A stretch of 24,735 nucleotides of DNA from CAYZNE01 sp964461035 (GTDB lineage Archaea > Nanobdellota > Nanobdellia > Woesearchaeales > CAYZNE01). Below are positions 8,076 through 15,939 of the stretch, piece after piece (the stretch's first letter is position 1; each line of letters begins with the position of its first letter). The position numbers and the translations under genes are program-made. The stretch lies in contig CAYWRI010000019.1 in NCBI GenBank assembly GCA_964461035.1, forward strand, positions 1-24,735. The letters are read 5' to 3'. The notes under the pieces are model-generated. The model ran no database searches. It had not been told where the DNA came from and saw only the letters and a list, made by a program, of their open reading frames with translations.

Positions 8076-8996
8076 TTATTTCTTCTTTTTCTTGGTCTTT
8101 TTTATTTCTTTTTCAAGATCAAGTTTATCAAGAAGTTCTTTATATCTGTTTCTTATAGTTACTTCAGTAACACCTGCAACATCAGCTACTTCTCTTTGAG
8201 TTCTTTTTTCACCATTAATTAAAGCAGCAACATAAAGTGCAGCTGCAGCAATACCTGTAGGACCTCTTCCTGAAGTAAGTTCAACATTTTGTGCTTGTTC
8301 GATTATTTCAACAGATTTTGATTGAGTTTCTGCAGTTAATCTTAAAGCTGATGCAAATCTCGCAATATAATCCGCAGGATTTGAAGGTAGAATTGTAATT
8401 CCTAGTTCTCTAGTTATAAATCTATAAGTTCTTCCTATTTCTTTTCTTTCTATTCCTGATGCTTCAGAAAGCTCATCAAGAGTTCTTGGAAGCTCAAATC
8501 TTCTACAAGCAGCATATAATGCGCCTGCAACAACTGATTCCATGCTTCTTCCCCTTACAAGCCCTTTTTGAACTGCTAGAGTGTATATTTTTGATGCTTC
8601 TTCTTCTACAGAAGATGATAGTTTTAAGAATGAAGATACTCTTTTAAGCTCAGATAATGCCAGTTTAAGATTTCTTTCAATAGCTGTTGAAATTCTCTGT
8701 TGCCATTTTCTAAGTCTCATAAACTTATTTTTATTTCTTCCTGATAATTGATATATGTCTGATTTATGACCTACATCGGTTCCAAGACCTCTATCATATT
8801 GAGTATAGGTCATAGGTGCGCCAGATCTTCGTTTTTTAGCAGATTCTTCTGCATCAAAACTTCTCCATTCTTGATCAAAATCAATCATCTTTTCTTCTAC
8901 TACAAGACCGCAGTCTTTACAGATGATTTCACCTTTATCTTTATTCCAGAATAAATTAATTCCACCGCATTCAGGACATTTTTTAACGAAGCTCAT
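8076..8996 (-). CDS. tfb: Transcription initiation factor B (TFB/TFIIB)
   Basis: 306 residues, normal length for archaeal TFB. The N-terminal zinc ribbon has C7-x2-C10 and C26-x2-C29; the B-reader/linker follows (EEWRSFDAEE-like region, GAPMTYTQYDRGLGTDVG). Two cyclin repeats come next, with signatures SMESVVAGALYAACRR and TGIAAAALYVAALINGEKRTQREVA, and a helix-turn-helix that contacts the BRE. A lysine-rich tail ends it. It recruits RNA polymerase to TATA-bound TBP. Minus-strand GGAGGT (9003-9008) lies 6 nt before the ATG, and a consensus BRE/TATA lies at 9102-9118. Only one TFB copy is seen in the window. Confidence 0.97.
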   Translation of the reverse strand: MSFVKKCPECGGINLFWNKDKGEIICKDCGLVVEEKMIDFDQEWRSFDAEESAKKRRSGAPMTYTQYDRGLGTDVGHKSDIYQLSGRNKNKFMRLRKWQQRISTAIERNLKLALSELKRVSSFLKLSSSVEEEASKIYTLAVQKGLVRGRSMESVVAGALYAACRRFELPRTLDELSEASGIERKEIGRTYRFITRELGITILPSNPADYIARFASALRLTAETQSKSVEIIEQAQNVELTSGRGPTGIAAAALYVAALINGEKRTQREVADVAGVTEVTIRNRYKELLDKLDLEKEIKKTKKKKK

Positions 8997-9052
8997 TGTT
9001 TAACCTCCTATTTTGTCCAGATATATTAACACATATAAATTATATATTCTAA

Positions 9053-9066
9053 ACAATATATATTGT
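9053..9066. promoter_or_regulatory. 14-bp perfect palindrome upstream of tfb
   Basis: ACAATATATATTGT is its own reverse complement and lies 57-70 nt before the tfb ATG, between the consensus promoter and a closer TATA-like element (9032-9040). The position suits an operator, but AT alternation makes chance possible. Confidence 0.3.
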
Positions 9067-9101
9067 ATAATCGTAAGATTTAAAAGAGAAATGAACATAG
9101 A

Positions 9102-9118
9102 CTTATAAAGGTTTCGAT
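9102..9118 (-). promoter_or_regulatory. BRE + TATA promoter of tfb
   Basis: Minus strand: BRE TCGAAA (9112-9117) then TATA box CTTTATAAG (9102-9110). This predicts transcription start near 9080 and a leader of about 80 nt. It is nearly the same module as at 2322-2338. Confidence 0.5.
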
Positions 9119-9219
9119 TTTTAAGACTATTGTTGAGTGATTTTCGAAAGACATATAAACTCTTTGATTTAGTTAAATATTACTTTAACTCCTCAATTGT
9201 TAATATTTACCTATTTATC

Positions 9220-11151
9220 TTATTTTGACTTATTTTTCTTTCTAAATATAATAACAAATGCAAAAAACAATAATATTGTAATAATTGAAATAACTACAGA
9301 AACTAATAAAACAAAATTCATTATATTAGTATCATTAAAATAGAATTTATAGGGATTTAATCTATTTTCTTTAGGAAAATACATACTTATTTTACCAAGT
9401 TCTGCAGCATATTCTAAATACAAAAGAGCAGAGCCCTTATCTGTTTTTTGAAGTGATTTTGCATATTCCAGATAACTTAAACCTGCAATAGGAAAAACAT
9501 TATGACTTAACTCATTAGCCAACAAATTGCTTACAACTTGAAACTTATCTTCTAAAAAACCATCTATTTCAAAATTTGATAAAAATGCTGTGTTCAACAT
9601 TAAATCTGCTCCAGCTTTAGCTTGTGATGCAGAATAAATACATAAATCAAATTCTTCTTTTTTTGCCAGATTTGAAGCAGTATCTATTTTATCATGCAAT
9701 TCTTGAAATCCAACAGGCACAACTGTTTCTAAGTATGCTACTCTTTCTTGAGCTTCTATTATCTTTAATGCACACACTTTTCTAAGAACATGTTGATCAA
9801 TTTCTTCAATTTTTGAAGATATATTAAAAAAACCTGTCCAAACATCTGCACTATAAACTCGTTCTCTAACATAAGCAACTAAATTAGGGGTTGAAGAATT
9901 TTCTTCTTCAAGTATTCTTTCTTCTGCTTCAATAAGTCGTTCTTTAACAATTTGTCTTGTTTGTAATTTCATAATAGAATTAATATTTTCTGATTCAACA
10001 TTATCATTTATTCTATGAATGTCATCTTTAACAGTTTCAAGAATCTGCTTTAATGTTTCATTATTTGCATCTGAAAGTTCTATTTCAGAAAGAAAAACAT
10101 TTGTGACAAAACAAAAACTTGCAGCAGAATAACTATTTTTGTTTTCTTTTGCATTAATAGAATTATTATAAGATTCATATGCTTTAAGAATTAATGATAA
10201 TTTTTTATAATCTTCAACAAGACTAGTATTTGATGAATTTATAAAAAGTGAATGAGAAATATTTTCAAATCTTTTTAAATTTTCACTATGATTAAAATCA
10301 TATTCAAAAGAGATATTATTTCTTTCTATTAAAAAATTTGTTTTTTCACATAATTTATCTGAAAATGATTTCATTGTTTCAGAATATATTTCAGGCATGG
10401 TCAATAAGACATTTTTAGAATAATTTTTCCCAGTGAAAAGGTAAAGAGCATCCATAATATTATATGCTCTTACAACACTTATTTTATTAAAGTAAGTTTC
10501 TAAACTTGCTTTTTGTTCTAATAAATTTTTAGTTCTATCTAATATATTTTCATTGTTATTACTATTATTAGTATCATTGTCACTATTTTTATGTTCAAAA
10601 ATAGAAACAGCTTCAACTTCGGGTTTAGATAATTCTACCCATTTAGGCACTATAACTATTTTAAAATTATCTTTTTCAGCAGCAAGAATTTTCTCTTCTA
10701 TTCCTCCTACAGGGCCAATAGTTCCTGCAGAACTTATTGTTCCAGTCATTGTTACAGTTTGATTTATTTCTAGATTATCTAAAGTTGCAATTGTAAGAAC
10801 AGTCATTGCAGAACCTGCACTTGGACCACCAACTAAAGGTCCTGTTGAAGATATTGTATAAAAAAAATCTAAATTTGAACAATCAATATTAAGAAAATCA
10901 CAAGAAAATTCTTTTGCAAATCTTGCACTAACCTGAGTATCAATATCTGTGAGTGGAAAAGAATCAAAAAACATTCTACCATTTCCAGGACGTATTTCAA
11001 GATCAAGATCTGCAACCATTCCTATTAAACTACCATTATTTTCTTCAGCACCTAAAATATATATGTGTTTAGATATTGCAAAGACATTTGGAATGATTAG
11101 TAACATGAAGCACATTACAAAAATTAAACTGATTATTTTTTTTACTTTCAT
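9220..11151 (-). CDS. Membrane-anchored archaeal serine protease, S16/Lon family
   Basis: 643 residues from the ATG at 11151. A signal peptide (MKVKKIISLIFVMCFMLLII) opens the protein, so a longer start at 11190 inside bud32 is rejected. The Lon-type proteolytic domain (about 28-170) has the catalytic Ser in GGPSAGSAM (S111) and the Lys in GGIEEKILAA (K154), matching the Ser-Lys dyad of family S16; this is the COG1750 type. A long helical, charged segment follows (about 230-590). A C-terminal helix (MNFVLLVSVVISIITILLFF) and the RKKNKSK tail anchor it with the bulk outside. There is no AAA+ domain. It starts 4 nt after the bud32 stop. Likely role: envelope protein processing or quality control. 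Confidence 0.85.
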   Translation of the reverse strand: MKVKKIISLIFVMCFMLLIIPNVFAISKHIYILGAEENNGSLIGMVADLDLEIRPGNGRMFFDSFPLTDIDTQVSARFAKEFSCDFLNIDCSNLDFFYTISSTGPLVGGPSAGSAMTVLTIATLDNLEINQTVTMTGTISSAGTIGPVGGIEEKILAAEKDNFKIVIVPKWVELSKPEVEAVSIFEHKNSDNDTNNSNNNENILDRTKNLLEQKASLETYFNKISVVRAYNIMDALYLFTGKNYSKNVLLTMPEIYSETMKSFSDKLCEKTNFLIERNNISFEYDFNHSENLKRFENISHSLFINSSNTSLVEDYKKLSLILKAYESYNNSINAKENKNSYSAASFCFVTNVFLSEIELSDANNETLKQILETVKDDIHRINDNVESENINSIMKLQTRQIVKERLIEAEERILEEENSSTPNLVAYVRERVYSADVWTGFFNISSKIEEIDQHVLRKVCALKIIEAQERVAYLETVVPVGFQELHDKIDTASNLAKKEEFDLCIYSASQAKAGADLMLNTAFLSNFEIDGFLEDKFQVVSNLLANELSHNVFPIAGLSYLEYAKSLQKTDKGSALLYLEYAAELGKISMYFPKENRLNPYKFYFNDTNIMNFVLLVSVVISIITILLFFAFVIIFRKKNKSK

Positions 11152-11155
11152 AATA

Positions 11156-11767
11156 TCACTTTTTTTTATTTTTTCCTCGAGATTCAACAATTTTTAGACG
11201 CTCAAAAACTTTATCTGTATTCAGACTAATTTTGTATCCTAACATAAACTTTTTATAAGCAACATCAAACACTCTATGATGTTTACTTTCAAGAGCTTGC
11301 TTAAACAAATGAATATCCACTGCTTTATCTTCTAATCTTTTTGAAAATTGACTAAGTCCAAAATCAATAAAAAAGAGTTCTTTTTTATCTTTTAAAATCA
11401 TATTTGATGTTGTCAAATCACCATGTATTATATTAAGATCATGCATTTTTGCTAACATTATACCAACTTCTTTGGCCAGATTTATGTTGCTATCCAACAC
11501 ATCACGAAGTTTCACACCATCTATGAATTCCATTTCTATTTTTGAATTTTTATCACAAAATATTAGATTAGGAACATTAATCACATTATTTAATTTTTTC
11601 AAAACTTTAGCTTCTCTTCTTGTTCTTTTACTTATAAGTAATTCATTTAACTTCGTAATTCTGTATTTTTTATCTTGCCTATATTTTAGTATAGTAATTA
11701 TTGATTTATCTGTTTTTTTGTAAATAACCGCTTCTGCACCTTCTTGTAAAATCACTAATTCAGACAT
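11156..11767 (-). CDS. bud32: Bud32/PRPK kinase (KEOPS subunit)
   Basis: 203 residues, the size of stand-alone Bud32. Motifs: GAEAVIYK (nucleotide loop), K28 in ILKYR, HGDLTTSNM (115-123, catalytic D117), IDFGLSQF (135-137 = DFG), DKAVDIHLFKQAL, and the basic C-terminal ESRGKNKKK tail. With Kae1, Cgi121 and Pcc1 it forms KEOPS, which makes t6A37 on tRNAs; in many archaea it is fused to Kae1, here it is separate and Kae1 is not in the window. It sits 1 nt after the upstream gene and 4 nt before the protease. Its stop is a genuine TGA at the family's normal end, which argues that TGA is not reassigned. Confidence 0.93.
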   Translation of the reverse strand: MSELVILQEGAEAVIYKKTDKSIITILKYRQDKKYRITKLNELLISKRTRREAKVLKKLNNVINVPNLIFCDKNSKIEMEFIDGVKLRDVLDSNINLAKEVGIMLAKMHDLNIIHGDLTTSNMILKDKKELFFIDFGLSQFSKRLEDKAVDIHLFKQALESKHHRVFDVAYKKFMLGYKISLNTDKVFERLKIVESRGKNKKK

Positions 11768-11768
11768 A

Positions 11769-12434
11769 TTATATTGGAACTAAACTTATTTTATAAGTTT
11801 TTTCAGAACTTTCTGTTTTTTTTGGTTTATCATTAATTTTGTAAAGAACAATATTGTCAAGAGCGGGTTTACCCTTTTCATTAATTTGAACACTCTGTAT
11901 ATTGTTAGATTTAGAAATATTATCAATAACTTCACATAAATAATTAAGAAAAACTAAATAGTTTGGATTCATACTTTGGTTTGAATCAAAATCTTTTCCA
12001 TAATTTTGGGAAAAACATGCTCGGGGTGGTTCAATTATTAATTGATGATTTTTTCCATTTTCATCAATTTTTTTTAATACATATTCAATTTCTGTTTCAT
12101 CGGGATGTAAAGTGGTTAAGATATTTGATTTATTTACTCCTTCATTCAAAACTATAATAATAGATTCCATGTTAGTTAATTCATATGAATACTCAGAATA
12201 TTCCCAAGTTTTTCCCAGAGAAGCTAAAATTGTTTCAATTCTTTTTTTAGATTTTACATTCATATAATAAGAAACCATATCTCCATAATCAGTCATATCT
12301 GACCCTGGACAATAAAACTGTTTTATATATCTACTTTTGGTTTGTTTAGGACTTCCAGTTTCTTCAATGGGAACAATGGCTGTATCCATAGGCCCTATAT
12401 AAATTGAATTAATTATATTTTCTGTTTCTGCCAC
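11769..12434 (-). CDS. Hypothetical protein, first gene of the bud32 operon
   Basis: 221 residues, not recognised. It is soluble and acidic with mixed alpha/beta composition and no signal or membrane segment. The frame opens at GTG (12434) immediately after an in-frame TAA, so the start is GTG 12434 or a later ATG (M16, MDTAIVPIEE). A TATA-like TTTTTTAAAC on the minus strand (about 12457-12466) lies near the leaderless distance from the GTG. Its stop is 1 nt from the bud32 ATG, so translation is probably coupled. No relation to KEOPS subunits was seen. Confidence 0.6.
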   Translation of the reverse strand: MAETENIINSIYIGPMDTAIVPIEETGSPKQTKSRYIKQFYCPGSDMTDYGDMVSYYMNVKSKKRIETILASLGKTWEYSEYSYELTNMESIIIVLNEGVNKSNILTTLHPDETEIEYVLKKIDENGKNHQLIIEPPRACFSQNYGKDFDSNQSMNPNYLVFLNYLCEVIDNISKSNNIQSVQINEKGKPALDNIVLYKINDKPKKTESSEKTYKISLVPI

Positions 12435-12484
12435 TTATTGCCGATAAATCCAATTGTTTAAAAAACTTTTGTTCGCTCATCACT

Positions 12485-12697
12485 TTAAAGTCGATACATT
12501 TAATCAAAGATTCGTTACAACAGGGGATACCTCTCAGTTTTATAGCGGTATCCAAATTGTAATGACCAAAAATTCGTTTTGAATCTTCAAACTTGTTTGA
12601 AGGGCCAATCTGCGATTATTGTGTTGATTTGTGTAATACTCCTGAGCTCTGCTCAAAGGGATACCAAATCAATTGGATTTTTGTGTTTATTTTTATA
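12485..12697 (+). ncRNA. Candidate structured non-coding RNA
   Basis: The region is clearly richer in GC (about 37% over 12481-12660 by count) than its surroundings. On the plus strand AAGATT (12507-12512) pairs with AATCTT (12582-12587) and closes a three-way junction. Arm 1 is CGTTACAA (12513-12520) with TTGTAATG (12557-12564), continuing as GGATACC (12525-12531) with GGTATCC (12547-12553). Arm 2 is CAAAA (12567-12571) with TTTTG (12577-12581). Further hairpins are TGAGC/GCTCA (12643-12655) and AAATC/GATTT (12666-12680), followed by a T-rich end. One pair is G-U on the plus strand and would be A-C on the minus strand, favouring the plus strand. A TATA-like TTTAAAAA lies at 12457-12464. No known family was recognised; ends are approximate. 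Confidence 0.4.
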
Positions 12698-12700
12698 AAA
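12692..12700 (+). promoter_or_regulatory. TATA box of the transporter-flavokinase gene
   Basis: TTTATAAAA predicts a transcription start near 12722, placing the structured region 12485-12697 upstream of this mRNA rather than in its leader. Confidence 0.4.
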
Positions 12701-12749
12701 ATATCATGAACGTAATTAATCAAGAAAATTAATAAAGAAGATAAAATTC

Positions 12750-14027
12750 TTGAGAAATGTGAAAATAAATAAAACTGTTTTACTAGGAACTCTTGCAATA
12801 ATGTTTTCAGCATTATTATGGAGTATTGATGGAATATTCATAAGACCATCGTTATATGCTTTAAATCCAGGATTATTAGTTTTCTTAGAGCATTTGTTAG
12901 GATTTATCATATTATCACCATTTATTTATCTTGGTTGGAAACAAATCAAAAATATGACTAAAAAAAGTTGGATTGCAATCATAGGTGTTTCTCTTTTTGG
13001 AGGTCTTATTGGAACAATATTTATTACTAAAGCTTTTTTTGCAGCATTTCATGGTGAAACCTCATTAGCAACAATTATTATTCTTCAAAAGCTTCAACCT
13101 TTTTTTGCATTGGCACTTGCAGCAATATTGCTTAAGGAAAAATTACCTAAAAACTTTTATGCATGGGCAAGTTTAGCAATAGTTTCTGCTTATTTTCTTG
13201 CTTTTGGAAAAACAGGGTTAGATATAAGTTCATTAAATTTACTACAAAGTCCTGCATTATTTGCTTTAATAGCTGCAGTTTGTTTTGGAACAGCAACAGT
13301 TCTTGGTAAAAGAATTGTTAATCATCTTGATTTTAAAATAACTGCCGCTTTACGATTTGGAATAACTTCAATTCTAGGTTTTTTATACACACTTATATCA
13401 GGTACTTTAATATTTAGTTCTATAAACAATAAACAATGGAATCTATTAATTTTAATCGTTTTTAGTAGTGGTGCCTTGGCAATGTTTATATATTATTATG
13501 GCTTGAGAAGAACAACTGCTTCAACTGCAACTATTGCAGAACTTTTCTGGCCATTTTCAGGAGTTATTATAGATTATATAATAAATAAAAATGTTTTAAG
13601 TCCTATTCAAATAATATTTTCAATTGTTTTAATAATATCTTTTTATATGGTGATAAAAGAAACAAGATTAAAACTAAAATTTACTTCTAAAGTTGTTAAA
13701 GGTGATGGTAGAGGTAAAAAATTAGGTTACCCAACAGCAAATCTTGAAAATTATGATATTGATATACCTCATGGAGTTTATCTTGCAAAAGTAATAATAA
13801 AGAAAAAGTCTTTTAGCGCGTTACTTCATTTTGGATATAGAGAAACATTTAAATGTAAACCCTCCTTAGAATTATACATAAAAGATTTTGATGAAAACAT
13901 ATATGATGAAGAAGTTGATGTTGAAATAATTAAAAAAATAAGAGATGTTAAAAAGTTCTGTTCACCTGATGAACTAAAAGCTCAAATTAAAAAAGATTTA
14001 GAATTCTTAAATTTGAAAAAGAAATAA
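12750..14027 (+). CDS. EamA/DMT transporter fused to bacterial-type riboflavin kinase domain
   Basis: 425 residues from TTG 12750; GTG 12759 is an alternative start. Residues 10-303 form about ten hydrophobic helices of the EamA (drug/metabolite transporter) family, with the typical second-repeat end RRTTASTATIAELFWPFSGV. Residues 311-420 are a complete flavokinase domain (PF01687, RibF C-terminal type): KVVKGDGRGKKLGYPTANL (GDGRG 318-322, PTAN 328-331 for ATP-Mg), HGVYLAKV, E374 in SLELYIKDFDENIYDEEV (catalytic Glu position), and KKFCSPDELKAQIKKDL. The bacterial adenylyltransferase half is absent. Archaea normally use the unrelated CTP-dependent RibK, so the domain looks transferred. Some EamA-related proteins (RibN) carry riboflavin. 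Inference: imports riboflavin and phosphorylates it to FMN at the inner face. Confidence 0.85.
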   Translation: MRNVKINKTVLLGTLAIMFSALLWSIDGIFIRPSLYALNPGLLVFLEHLLGFIILSPFIYLGWKQIKNMTKKSWIAIIGVSLFGGLIGTIFITKAFFAAFHGETSLATIIILQKLQPFFALALAAILLKEKLPKNFYAWASLAIVSAYFLAFGKTGLDISSLNLLQSPALFALIAAVCFGTATVLGKRIVNHLDFKITAALRFGITSILGFLYTLISGTLIFSSINNKQWNLLILIVFSSGALAMFIYYYGLRRTTASTATIAELFWPFSGVIIDYIINKNVLSPIQIIFSIVLIISFYMVIKETRLKLKFTSKVVKGDGRGKKLGYPTANLENYDIDIPHGVYLAKVIIKKKSFSALLHFGYRETFKCKPSLELYIKDFDENIYDEEVDVEIIKKIRDVKKFCSPDELKAQIKKDLEFLNLKKK

Positions 14028-14073
14028 ATTAATTTAATAAATTATTCTTAAAAAAGTTAATACCTAATTTATG

Positions 14074-14092
14074 CAAAAACCCACTGTTTTTG
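14074..14092. terminator. Hairpin between convergent genes
   Basis: CAAAAAC (14074-14080) pairs with GTTTTTG (14086-14092) around a 5-nt loop, with T-rich sequence on both strands nearby. It lies between the transporter-flavokinase gene and the end of secD and could terminate both. Confidence 0.4.
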
Positions 14093-14184
14093 AAATAAAA
14101 AATCCTTGAGTTTTAGTCATACTAATGCATAGATTTAAGATTTAGGTTCTAGATGATGTCATTTAAATAGAAAAAATAAAAAAA

Positions 14185-15939
14185 TTATTCTCGATATAAT
14201 TCTTCGATGATTGATGCGAATGCAGGTCTTGTAATTAATATTCCTATAGTCACACCGGCCATTGTTGTTAAAGCAAATCCTTTAACAAGTCCTGCTCCAG
14301 CAAAATAAAGAGGAATCATTGCAAACATCGTAGTTGCATAAGCTGCAAGCATTATGAAAAATGCTTTCTTAAGTTTTTCTTTCCAACTTAATTTTACAGC
14401 ACTTTTTTTATTTAAAGTTTCATCTGTAATAATTATTTGATCATCGACTCCAGTTCCAACAGCAACTAAAATTCCTGCTATTGCTGCAATATCAAGATTC
14501 CATCCAACAAGTGCTGCAAAACCTAATAGTATAAACACTTCTGAAATCATTGTTATTATTACGGGAATTGAAACTTTTAAATCTCTATATCTAATGAAAA
14601 TTACTAATGCAACTCCCAAAATCGCAAGTAATCCTACAAGCATAACATTCTTAACGAATTGTGAACCCAGAGTTGGACTTAACGTATCTGTTTTCACTAT
14701 TGATAATTTTACTGGAAGACTTCCGGTTATCAATATTGTTTGAAGTCGTTTCATATTAGTTATTGCGTCAAGTTGTGCTGCTTGCATAGTTGATCCAACA
14801 CCTGAACCACTTATGCTTATTTCAGTAACAGGATTACCTTTTAATTCTGCACCAATTCTTAAAGAATCAACAAGTTCATCATCCAAGTATAATATTAATG
14901 ATTCACTCAAGAATTCTTCACCACGTTCTGAAACGATTTCTAGGGTTTCAGTAGTGTCAGCTTGTTTTTGAGCTGCTTCTGGTGTTAATGAAATTCCAAA
15001 TCTAAATCTACAACTAAAAACTTCAGATCCTAGAGCTTGACCACATGAACCATATTCAAGTCCTGATTCATCCCCTGATCTCGCAACATAAGTTATATCC
15101 TGTCCACCTCTAAAGATTATTTCATCACCAATTTTTGCTTCAAATTTTCCTTGTTTAGCAATAAGATCTCTTATTTCTTCATTTGTAATTCCTGCAACTT
15201 CTGCAAGAATATATTGATCTCCCGTTCCTGCAAATCCTTTAATCTCTCTGACAATAACATCACTAAGACCATAAACATTAAGTCTTTCTTTAATATTAGA
15301 TAAAACTAATTCCATCTGATCATTTGTAGCAGGTTCATCCAGTTTAAGAAGAACTCTTGTACCACCTTGTAAATCAAGTCCTTTTTTAATATTGTTTACA
15401 GGGGCAGCATAAACTCCCATACCAATATCTTCCACACCAATTAACTCTTTAATCGTTTTATTTTGTTCAACAGTAGTTGTTATATTAACTGTTTTATTTA
15501 AAGTCTCATTAAAGACAGATTCAGTGTGGTCAATAAATTCTGTTTCTGGAAGAATGGTTATATTGTATTTTGGAAGTGCCGTAATTTTATATGAGTTATA
15601 TTTATTTGTTAAACAAGTAAATACAATGCAAGCTTTTCTTTGAACTGTTTTCATAGTAAAACTTTGGTTTACTCTTAGTGTTGAAACAAAATCATAATAT
15701 TCTTCAACATTATTGATTTTTTGATTATTGATTTCAATAATTACTTCTTTTGACATTGGTTGTGAATTTTCACTTAATTCTACACCTGCAATATCTGAAG
15801 CGCTGTTCTTTGTAACTGTTCTAATTGCAATACCATTACTTGTAAGGTTAAATTGCAATGCTACTAAAGCCAGTACTAATGCAATTATTAATATAACAAC
15901 TCTTGCCCTTTTTATTATTCTTTTAACTGGTTTTACCAT
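14185..15939 (-). CDS. secD: Protein-export membrane protein SecD
   Basis: 584 residues. An N-terminal helix (RVVILIIALVLALVALQF) is followed by a PDZ-like stretch (GIAIRTVTKNSASDIAGV...), seen in other archaeal SecD proteins. The P1 ectodomain contains GLDLQGGTRVLLKL, the D1 motif of SecD. Five further helices carry the late motif AGILVAVGTGVDDQIIITDE (D4 region). With SecF it forms an RND-type membrane complex that assists Sec export using the ion gradient. Its ATG shares one base with the secF stop (TAATG), so translation is coupled. Length and motifs are intact. Confidence 0.95.
   Translation of the reverse strand: MVKPVKRIIKRARVVILIIALVLALVALQFNLTSNGIAIRTVTKNSASDIAGVELSENSQPMSKEVIIEINNQKINNVEEYYDFVSTLRVNQSFTMKTVQRKACIVFTCLTNKYNSYKITALPKYNITILPETEFIDHTESVFNETLNKTVNITTTVEQNKTIKELIGVEDIGMGVYAAPVNNIKKGLDLQGGTRVLLKLDEPATNDQMELVLSNIKERLNVYGLSDVIVREIKGFAGTGDQYILAEVAGITNEEIRDLIAKQGKFEAKIGDEIIFRGGQDITYVARSGDESGLEYGSCGQALGSEVFSCRFRFGISLTPEAAQKQADTTETLEIVSERGEEFLSESLILYLDDELVDSLRIGAELKGNPVTEISISGSGVGSTMQAAQLDAITNMKRLQTILITGSLPVKLSIVKTDTLSPTLGSQFVKNVMLVGLLAILGVALVIFIRYRDLKVSIPVIITMISEVFILLGFAALVGWNLDIAAIAGILVAVGTGVDDQIIITDETLNKKSAVKLSWKEKLKKAFFIMLAAYATTMFAMIPLYFAGAGLVKGFALTTMAGVTIGILITRPAFASIIEELYRE

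Noticed and set aside
11152..11190. N-terminal extension of the S16 protease to 11190
   Set aside because: It lies within bud32 and would bury the signal peptide; ATG 11151 gives a proper signal peptide 4 nt after the bud32 stop.
12435..12749. FMN riboswitch (RFN element) before the flavokinase fusion
   Set aside because: None of the conserved RFN segments are present on either strand, and the gene's own TATA box lies downstream of the structured region.
12435..12749. RNase P RNA or SRP RNA
   Set aside because: The GAGGAAAGTCC/ACAGAA core of RNase P and the SRP helix 8 GGAAG/AGCAG motifs were looked for and not found.
12411..12813. Minus-strand open frame through the gap (65 codons, TAA, then about 68 more codons including GPSNKFEDSKRIFGHYNLD), possible gene remnant
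   Set aside because: It has an internal stop, no start for the second part and no recognised family, and the same DNA shows nested base pairing with a strand-specific G-U pair. The RNA explanation is preferred, but a decayed gene remains an alternative.
14028..14184. C/D-box sRNA (ATGATGT near 14151)
   Set aside because: Only a degenerate C box is present and no CTGA D box lies at a suitable distance.
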